From: Sphingomonas immobilis
GTDB lineage: Bacteria; Pseudomonadota; Alphaproteobacteria; Sphingomonadales; Sphingomonadaceae
Assembly (NCBI RefSeq): GCF_030580995.1
Contig: NZ_JAUQSZ010000002.1
Span: 248,001-312,000 of the forward strand
Length of the DNA stretch: 64,000 nt
Direction: 5' to 3'
The notes under the pieces were generated by a model, which was not told where the DNA came from, ran no database searches, and saw nothing but the letters and a program-made list of their open reading frames with translations. A program made the translations under genes and the position numbers. Positions 58,269-64,000 of this stretch are shown here, in pieces. The stretch's first letter is position 1; the number at the start of each line of letters is the position of its first letter.

Positions 58269-61085
58269 ATGAAGACAAGGCTGCTCACGTTGTCGCTCGC
58301 CACCATCATCGCCAGTGCGCAGCCTGCTCTCGCACAAACCGCTCCCAAACCTGCCGCCAAGCCCGCGCCCGTCGCCGCGCTGATCAAGCAGGTCGACATC
58401 CCCTACACGCAGTTCACGCTGGCGAACGGCCTGCGCGTGGTCGTCCATACCGACCGCAAGGCGCCGGTCGTCGCGGTGTCGGTCTGGTACAACGTCGGCT
58501 CCAAGTTCGAGCCCAAGGGCAAGACCGGCTTCGCACATCTGTTCGAACATCTGATGTTCAACGGCAGCGAGAATGCGCAGAGCGATTTCTACGAGCCGCT
58601 CAAGCAGGTCGGCGGCACCGACATGAACGGCTCGACCTATTTCGACCGCACCAATTATTTCGAGACGGTGCCCAAGACCGCGCTCGACCGTACTTTGTTC
58701 CTCGAAAGCGACCGGATGGGCTATCTGCTCGGCGTCGTCACGCAGGGCCGCCTCGATAAGCAGCGCGGAGTCGTCCAGAACGAGAAGCGCCAGGGCGACA
58801 ACCGCCCCTACGGTTTGTTCCAGTACAAGCTGCTGGAGGGGCTGTTTCCGGCCGATCATCCTTACGGCCACACCACGATTGGATCGATGGCCGATCTCGA
58901 CGCCGCCAGCCTCGACGATGTGAAGAGCTGGTTCAAGGATCACTACGGGCCCAACAACACCGTGCTGGTGCTGGCCGGCGACATCGACGAGGCGACGGCC
59001 AGGCCGCTCGTCGAGAAATATTTCGGCGCGATCCCGCGCGGGCCGCAGAACGTCGTGCCGCAGGTGACGATCCCGACGCTCGCCGCGCCGAAATCGGTCG
59101 TCACGAAGGACCGTGTCGCGGCGACGATGTTGGTGCGTGCCTGGACGGTGCCGGGTCTCAGCGACAAGGATTCGACCGCGCTCGACGTCGCGGCGGGCGT
59201 GCTCGGCGGGCTCGCCAGCAGCCGCCTCGACAATGCGCTGGTGCGTGGCGAGAAGCTCGCGGTCAACGTCAACGCCTCCAACTCCAGCTTCTCTCAACTC
59301 GGCTATTTCACCATCAGCGCGGTCGTGAAGCCGGGTGTCGATCCAGCGACCGTCGCCACGCGGCTCGATGCGCTGATCGCCGATTTCCTCGCGCATGGGC
59401 CGACCAAGGACGAGGTCGACCGCTACGTCACGCGCGAGGTGTCCGGCACCATCGCCGGTCTCGAGCAGGTCGGCGGGCGCGGCAAGGCGGCGACGCTGGC
59501 GGAGGGCGCGCTTTATTCGAACGATCCCGGCTTCTACAAGAAGCAGCTCGCCGATCTCGCCGCCACCACGCCGCAAAGCGTGCAGGCGGCCGCGAAGAAA
59601 TGGCTCTCCCGCCCGGTGTTTTCGCTGACGATCGAACCCGGCGCGCGCGAGGCTTATGCCGAAACGGTGACGCCGCCCAAGCCTGAGGTGAAGGATCCGC
59701 CGTTCACCGGCACGCGCGGGGCGATGCCTGCCGCCGGCGCGCTGCAGGACCTTGTCTATCCCAAGGTCGAGCGCACGAAGCTCAGCAACGGCGTTGAGCT
59801 GGTCTATGCGCAGCGCACCGCCGTGCCCTTCACGCGCGCCATTCTCAGCTTCGACGCAGGTGTCGCCGCCGACGTGCCCGGCAAGCTCGGCACCGAATCG
59901 CTGATGCTCGGCATGCTCGACGAGGGCACGGAGACGCTCAACTCGATCCAGATCGCCGAGACGAAGGAGCGGCTCGGCGCGTCGATCGGCATGGGCATGG
60001 GATCGGACCGGTCTACCGCCTATGTCGCCGCGCCGAGCGCCAATCTCGCCCCGGCGGTCGATCTGCTCGCCGACATGGTCCGCCATCCCGCCTTCTCGCC
60101 CGCCGAGGTCGAGCGGCTGCGCAACGCCCAGCTCGCCGGCATCGCGCAGGAGCTGACCGATCCGGGCTCGCTCGGCCGCCGCGTGCTGCCGAAGCTGATC
60201 TACGGGCCGGGCTCGCCCTATGCCAAGGCGGCGGGGGCGGGCGATCCGGCCGCCGTCGCAAAGCTCACTCGCGACGATCTGATCGCTTTCCATCAGGCGT
60301 GGTTCCGGCCCGAGAAGCTCAAGATCTTCGTCGTCAGCGACCTGCCGCTCGCCGACGTGAAGGCCGCGCTCGATCGCGGCTTCGGCGACTGGAAGGGAAC
60401 GGGGGCGCCCGGCGTGAAGGCGTTCGATCAGGCGACCAAGGCCTCCAGCCCGCGCATCGTGCTGATCGACCGCCCCGATTCGCCGCAATCGGTGATCATC
60501 GGCGCGGTGCCGACGGCGCTCTCCAACAGCGACGATTTCCTTCCGCTCACCACCGCCAACGATGCGCTCGGCGGCGGCTTCCTCGCGCGTATCAACATGA
60601 ATCTCCGCGAGAACAAGCATTGGGCCTATGGCGCCAGCGGCAGTTTCGTCCGCGACGAACATGCCGCACCGTATTTCGTCAACGCCCCGGTCCAGGCCGA
60701 CAAGACCGGCCCCGCGATCGTGGAATTGCGCAAGGAGCTGAGCGGCTATGTCGGCACCGCACCGATGACGCAGGTGGAGTTCGACCGTGCCATTGCCGGC
60801 GGCACGCGCTCGCTGCCGGGCAGCTTCGAGACGTCGAACGCATTGCTCAGCGCGATGCAGGCAAACGACCTGTTCAAGCGGCCCGACGATTATTACGCGA
60901 CGATCACGCAGAAATACCGCGCGCTGACGCTGCCGCAGCTCAACGCCGCGATCCGTGCTGCGGTCGATCCGACCAAGGCGGTGTGGGTCGTGGTCGGCGA
61001 CGCCAAGATCGTGAAGCCGCAGCTCGACGGGATCGGCCTGCCCGTCACCGTGCTGCCCGCCGCTGCGGTCGGCAGCCTGCGCTGA
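58269..61085 (+). CDS. M16-family zinc peptidase, two-domain
   Basis: 938 aa. The signal peptide ends ...QPALAQ. The N-terminal M16 unit carries inverted zinc motif HLFEH (His90, Glu93, His94) and the second Glu172 in QNEKRQGDN, so it is active. The C-terminal half (about 500-930) is a second M16 repeat lacking HxxEH, the usual inactive partner (PKVERTKLSNGVELVYAQR...). These periplasmic pitrilysin-like enzymes degrade small peptides. GGAGG precedes the ATG. The gene follows the AspH-type gene by 51 nt in the same direction. Confidence 0.93.
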   Translation: MKTRLLTLSLATIIASAQPALAQTAPKPAAKPAPVAALIKQVDIPYTQFTLANGLRVVVHTDRKAPVVAVSVWYNVGSKFEPKGKTGFAHLFEHLMFNGSENAQSDFYEPLKQVGGTDMNGSTYFDRTNYFETVPKTALDRTLFLESDRMGYLLGVVTQGRLDKQRGVVQNEKRQGDNRPYGLFQYKLLEGLFPADHPYGHTTIGSMADLDAASLDDVKSWFKDHYGPNNTVLVLAGDIDEATARPLVEKYFGAIPRGPQNVVPQVTIPTLAAPKSVVTKDRVAATMLVRAWTVPGLSDKDSTALDVAAGVLGGLASSRLDNALVRGEKLAVNVNASNSSFSQLGYFTISAVVKPGVDPATVATRLDALIADFLAHGPTKDEVDRYVTREVSGTIAGLEQVGGRGKAATLAEGALYSNDPGFYKKQLADLAATTPQSVQAAAKKWLSRPVFSLTIEPGAREAYAETVTPPKPEVKDPPFTGTRGAMPAAGALQDLVYPKVERTKLSNGVELVYAQRTAVPFTRAILSFDAGVAADVPGKLGTESLMLGMLDEGTETLNSIQIAETKERLGASIGMGMGSDRSTAYVAAPSANLAPAVDLLADMVRHPAFSPAEVERLRNAQLAGIAQELTDPGSLGRRVLPKLIYGPGSPYAKAAGAGDPAAVAKLTRDDLIAFHQAWFRPEKLKIFVVSDLPLADVKAALDRGFGDWKGTGAPGVKAFDQATKASSPRIVLIDRPDSPQSVIIGAVPTALSNSDDFLPLTTANDALGGGFLARINMNLRENKHWAYGASGSFVRDEHAAPYFVNAPVQADKTGPAIVELRKELSGYVGTAPMTQVEFDRAIAGGTRSLPGSFETSNALLSAMQANDLFKRPDDYYATITQKYRALTLPQLNAAIRAAVDPTKAVWVVVGDAKIVKPQLDGIGLPVTVLPAAAVGSLR

Positions 61086-61104
61086 TTATCCAAGGAGAAT
61101 GCGT

Positions 61105-61407
61105 GTGTCTGGAGTTGATGGAAGCTGGGAAATCGTGGTGCGCACGCCGATCGGCGATCAGCGTGCGACGGTCGCGATCACGAGCGCGGGGAACGGCTTC
61201 AGCGCGGTCGTCAGCGGCGCGATGGGCTCGCTCGACGTGGACGGCGGCGTGATCGAGGGTGATACGCTGCGCTGGCAGATGAAGACCAAGGTGCCGATGC
61301 CGATGACGCTCGATTGCACCGCGACCGTAGAGGGCGATGCGATGACGGGCAGCGTCAGCGCGGGCGGTTTCGGCAACTTCCCGATGTCGGGCAGCCGGGT
61401 GTCCTGA
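61105..61407 (+). CDS. Small conserved hypothetical protein
   Basis: 100 aa, no signal peptide. The sequence alternates short beta-strands: GSWEIVVRTPIGDQRATVAI, GNGFSAVVSGAMGSLDVDGG, GDTLRWQMKTKVPMPMTLDC, GDAMTGSVSAGGFGNFPMSG, a small beta-barrel-like pattern seen in sphingomonad hypothetical proteins. The start GTG 61105 is set by AGGAG at 7-nt spacing. An ATG at 61099 lies only 1 nt behind that ribosome site and is less likely. The stop overlaps the DUF885 start by one base (TGATG). Confidence 0.75.
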   Translation: MSGVDGSWEIVVRTPIGDQRATVAITSAGNGFSAVVSGAMGSLDVDGGVIEGDTLRWQMKTKVPMPMTLDCTATVEGDAMTGSVSAGGFGNFPMSGSRVS

Positions 61408-63215
61408 TGGCGGAGGTCGATCGCCGGACGGTCCTGCTCGGCGGTGCCGCTGCGGGCGCGCTGGCGTTCGCGCCGGGAAGCGCGCGGGCGGATGCAGGCG
61501 CGGAGCTCGCCATTCTGTTCGACACGCTGTTTCAGGAGAGTTTGCGGCTGCGGCCGGAGAGCGCGACGTTGCTGGGGCTCGACAAGGGTGTCAACGCCGA
61601 TCTGCGCGGCAAGCTGAGCGATGAAAGCGACGCGGGCCGCGCGGCGCAGCGCACACAGACGCAGGACCAGCTCAAGCGGCTGCGCGCGCTCGATCCCGCG
61701 AAGCTGTCGGCCACCGACCGTATCAATTACGACACCGTACTCTACACGCGCGAATCCGCCGCGGGCTTGCAGAAATATGATTTCGGCGGCGGCGGCTCCT
61801 CGCCTTATGTCATCAGCCAGCAGAACGGCGCGTATCAATCGACGCCGAGTTTCCTCGACACCAAGCACCCGATCGACACGGCGGGCGATGCCGACGCCTA
61901 TCTCGCGCGGCTCACGGCCTATGCGGGACAGCTCGACGCGAACACCGCGCGGCTGAAGCACGATGTCGCTGCGGGCGTCGTCCCGCCCGATTTCCTGCTC
62001 GACAAGACGCTGACGCAGATGGGCCTCGCGCACGTGCCCGCCGATACCGCGACGGTGGTGAAGTCGCTCGCGGCGCGGGCGAAGGCGAAGGGGCTGGGCG
62101 ATCGCTTCGCCGCCGATGCCGCGAAGATCTACACCGAGCGGGTGCTGCCGGCGCTCGACCGCCAGATCGACGAAGTGCGCGCGGTGCGCAGCCGCGCCAC
62201 GCACGATGCGGGCGTGTGGAAGCTGCCGCAGGGCGACGCCTTCTACCGCACGGCGCTTGCCGCCAGCACGACGACGCGCTTCACGCCCGAGGAGGTCCAC
62301 ACATTCGGGCTCGAACAGGCGCGCGAGATCGTCGCGCGGATCGAGCCGCTGCTCGTCAAGGCGGGGCTGACCAAGGGCACGACCGGCGAGCGCATCGCCG
62401 CGCTCTTCCAGCAGCCCGGACAGCTCTATCCCAATACCGACGAGGGCAAGGCGGCGGCGATCGCCTTCTGCAACGACCGGCTGGCGGCGGTGCGGACGCG
62501 GCTGCCGCGCGTGTTCAAGCGCGTGCCCTCCTACACGTTCGAAGTGCGGCGCGTGCCCAAGGAGAATGAGGCAGGTGCGTCATCGGCCTTCAGCCAGGCG
62601 CCGTCGCTCGACGGATCGCGGCCGGGCTTCGTCTATTTCAACCTGCAGGATTCGGCGGAATGGCCGAAATTCATGCTGCCGACGGTGATCTATCACGAGG
62701 GCCTGCCGGGGCATCAGTTCGAGGGTGGACTGGCGCTGTCGAACACCAACCTGCCGCTGATCCGCAAGACGATCGGCTTCTCGGGCTATGCGGAGGGGTG
62801 GGCGCTCTACGCCGAACAGGTGGCGGACGAGATCGGCATGTACGACGATGATCCGCTGGGGGTGATCGGCTATCTGAAGGAGGCGCTGTTCCGCGCGCAG
62901 CGCTGCGTCGTCGATACCGGGCTGCACCATTTCAAATGGAGTCGCGAGAAGGCGATGGCGCAGTTCGTGACCGAGCTCGGCGAGGCGCCGGGCTTCGCGG
63001 AGCGCGAGATCGACCGTTACTGCGCCAATCCGGGGCAGGCGTGCAGCTACAAGCTCGGCCACGCCACCTTCGTGAAGCTGCGCGCGGCGGCGCAGGCGAA
63101 GCTGGGCGCGAAATACGACATCAAGGATTTCCACGAGGCCGTGCTCGGCTGCGGCCGCGTGCCGCTGGAAATTCTGGAGCGCGTGGGCAACGAGTGGATC
63201 GCTTCGAAAGCCTGA
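61407..63215 (+). CDS. DUF885 family protein, Tat-exported probable metallopeptidase
   Basis: 602 aa. The N-terminus DRRTVLLGGAAAGALAFAPGSARA is a twin-arginine signal peptide. The catalytic part has VIYHEGLPGHQFEG (HExxxH from His430 to His436) and GYAEGWALYAEQ (Glu463), the DUF885 zinc-peptidase signature. C-terminal PGQACSYKLG and KDFHEAVL are also family blocks. Substrates are unknown. Coupled to the preceding small gene and downstream of the M16 peptidase, so the three may form one periplasmic peptide-processing operon. Confidence 0.88.
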   Translation: MAEVDRRTVLLGGAAAGALAFAPGSARADAGAELAILFDTLFQESLRLRPESATLLGLDKGVNADLRGKLSDESDAGRAAQRTQTQDQLKRLRALDPAKLSATDRINYDTVLYTRESAAGLQKYDFGGGGSSPYVISQQNGAYQSTPSFLDTKHPIDTAGDADAYLARLTAYAGQLDANTARLKHDVAAGVVPPDFLLDKTLTQMGLAHVPADTATVVKSLAARAKAKGLGDRFAADAAKIYTERVLPALDRQIDEVRAVRSRATHDAGVWKLPQGDAFYRTALAASTTTRFTPEEVHTFGLEQAREIVARIEPLLVKAGLTKGTTGERIAALFQQPGQLYPNTDEGKAAAIAFCNDRLAAVRTRLPRVFKRVPSYTFEVRRVPKENEAGASSAFSQAPSLDGSRPGFVYFNLQDSAEWPKFMLPTVIYHEGLPGHQFEGGLALSNTNLPLIRKTIGFSGYAEGWALYAEQVADEIGMYDDDPLGVIGYLKEALFRAQRCVVDTGLHHFKWSREKAMAQFVTELGEAPGFAEREIDRYCANPGQACSYKLGHATFVKLRAAAQAKLGAKYDIKDFHEAVLGCGRVPLEILERVGNEWIASKA

Positions 63216-63309
63216 TTCGCTGTACGCAGGCGGCGAAGGTAACGAAGGTAACGCAAATCGCAGGCGAAAATGCGACGAACCGAGTGCGCCGGGGGCTGAC
63301 GTTTTCAAA

Positions 63310-63356
63310 GAGCGGGTGCGTTATCGCCGATCGCCGGCGTGTAGGACAGCGGTGTC
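63310..63356. repeat. Bipartite repeat AAAGAGCGG-N23-GTGTAGGACAGCGG, copy 2
   Basis: Same two blocks as at 10626-10672, 23 nt apart here. It ends one base before the stop codon of the leftward gene at 63358. The rest of 63216-63309 shows no gene. Confidence 0.5.
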
Positions 63357-63357
63357 G

Positions 63358-63852
63358 TTACGCCGTGCCGAAGAATCTTCTCAGGTGGGCGACCAGCCGT
63401 TGCATGTCGGCATGGAGATCGCGCGCACGCGCGGCGATGTCGTCCTGATCGACGACAAGAATCCGGCGGTCGCTATTTCCGCCACCAAGCTCGATCATCG
63501 TCAGGACGGCCAGCCATCTTCCCTTGCGATCCAGCGCGATCCGCGCCGCGCCGTGCGTGAGGAAGTGGCGCAACGTATCCCGCTTCCGGAAAGCGGCGAG
63601 CGCCGCGAGCGCCGGCGCTGCCCCTTCCACGCCCTCCAGTGCCGCGGCGAGCAGGTCGTATCTCGCCCCGACCGGCGGCGGCGGCTTGATCGGGCGGCCC
63701 TGTTTCACAAGCGCGAGCAGGGCCTCGCTGGCGGCGGCTTCCGCCGATGCGAAGGAAGCGATGCAGCGCCCGCGCCATTCGTTGAAAGCCGAAGTCGCCG
63801 CAGCGAAAGCGTCGGTCTCGACAAACTGAAGGGAGGAGACGGGGGCGTTCAT
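63358..63852 (-). CDS. Conserved hypothetical protein
   Basis: 164 aa, soluble and helix-rich. I do not recognise a family. Features: SAFNEWRGRCIASFASAEAAASEALLALV near the N-terminus, a Pro/Gly loop KQGRPIKPPPPVGARYDLL, LRHFLTHGAARIALDRKGRWLAVLTMIELG and a C-terminal helix with DLHADMQRLVAHLRRFFG. It is downstream of purK on the same strand (gap about 44 nt). Confidence 0.65.
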   Translation of the reverse strand: MNAPVSSLQFVETDAFAAATSAFNEWRGRCIASFASAEAAASEALLALVKQGRPIKPPPPVGARYDLLAAALEGVEGAAPALAALAAFRKRDTLRHFLTHGAARIALDRKGRWLAVLTMIELGGGNSDRRILVVDQDDIAARARDLHADMQRLVAHLRRFFGTA

Positions 63853-63896
63853 CCCCCATATCCTATCGCGGGAATACTTGCCGTTGCGTTGCCGCG

Positions 63897-64000
63897 TCAG
63901 CCGCGGCCCAGCCGGGTGACGTGGCCCATCTTGCGACCGGGGCGGACCTCCTTGCCGTAGAGGTGGAGGTGTGCGCCCGGATCGGCGAGGATCGCCTCCC
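63897..64000 (-). CDS. purK: N5-carboxyaminoimidazole ribonucleotide synthase, 3' end
   Basis: Partial gene running off the right edge. Only the last 33 residues are visible, ending HLHLYGKEVRPGRKMGHVT and then RLGRG. YGK-x-E-x-RPGRKMGHVT is the C-terminal signature of PurK, the ATP-grasp enzyme that carboxylates AIR in purine synthesis. purE is commonly its neighbour but lies outside the window. Confidence 0.85.
   Translation of the reverse strand, partial: EAILADPGAHLHLYGKEVRPGRKMGHVTRLGRG

Noticed and set aside
58239..60662. An 807-codon minus frame opposite the M16 peptidase
   Set aside because: Antisense shadow. The plus strand has signal peptide and HxxEH.

Overview
The window is a GC-rich chromosomal segment from an alphaproteobacterium, most likely of the order Sphingomonadales (Sphingomonas-like). 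The evidence is the hemC/hemD/Mic60-like block opposite tsaD-gpsA, the DUF1674 (SDHAF4-type) and zf-CHCC (NDUFS6-type) small proteins, DUF2093 after xseA, the rsmB-rpe-heparinase-purH order, a TonB-dependent receptor with TPR-sulfotransferase and aspartyl-hydroxylase neighbours, and M16 and DUF885 peptidases. Taxonomy is inferred from gene content, not from a marker alignment. No rRNA, CRISPR array, prophage or classical IS is visible. One tRNA (Gly-GCC) is present.

Layout. 0-13 kb: a proline-rich membrane protein and a CMD-family protein, recF (with a palindromic repeat inserted inside the reading frame), an OmpA-like protein, ribA-xth, ftsK-lolA, a UbiH-type hydroxylase, and a four-gene translationally overlapping set led by cnoX. 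13-25 kb: tRNA-Gly, DUF72, hemC-hemD-mic60-like, tsaD-gpsA, SDHAF4-like, rsmB, rpe, heparinase-like, purH. 24-36 kb: polysaccharide flippase, polA, a class A beta-lactamase-like protein, nadB, a zinc ribbon, an ABC ATPase, an apparently 5'-shortened glycosyltransferase, zf-CHCC, tldD. 36-44 kb: a ccdAB toxin-antitoxin pair with a palindromic operator, DUF5996, DUF2007, a sigma-54-driven glnK-amtB operon, purD and xseA with physically overlapping start codons, DUF2093 and a LytM peptidase. 44-58 kb, the most accessory-looking part: a TonB-dependent receptor, TPR-sulfotransferase, two diverged P-loop sulfotransferase-like paralogues, two aspartyl/asparaginyl beta-hydroxylase-type proteins, an Fe/2-oxoglutarate oxygenase and a tiny secreted Cys protein, on alternating strands. 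A GIY-YIG nuclease gene bracketed by perfect inverted repeats, and clpB, lie inside this part. 58-64 kb: M16 peptidase, small protein, Tat-exported DUF885 peptidase, a hypothetical protein and the 3' end of purK.

The strongest non-textbook signals are repeats. (1) A roughly 80-95-nt structured element occurs five times (35-127, 5741-5825, 13127-13205, 35703-35795, 39610-39696). Its stems differ in sequence but keep their pairing. Where the upstream gene is visible, every copy sits just behind that gene's 3' end in the same orientation. (2) A GIY-YIG endonuclease gene is framed by a perfect 31-bp inverted pair of REP-like hairpins (54112-54513), a candidate minimal mobile element. (3) A REPIN-like doublet lies in frame inside recF. 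(4) A bipartite repeat abuts the stop codons of two unrelated genes (10673 and 63358).

The 44-58 kb cluster looks like an outer-membrane receptor co-located with enzymes for hydroxylation and possibly sulfation of a peptide, protein or small ligand. Its substrate cannot be read from the sequence.
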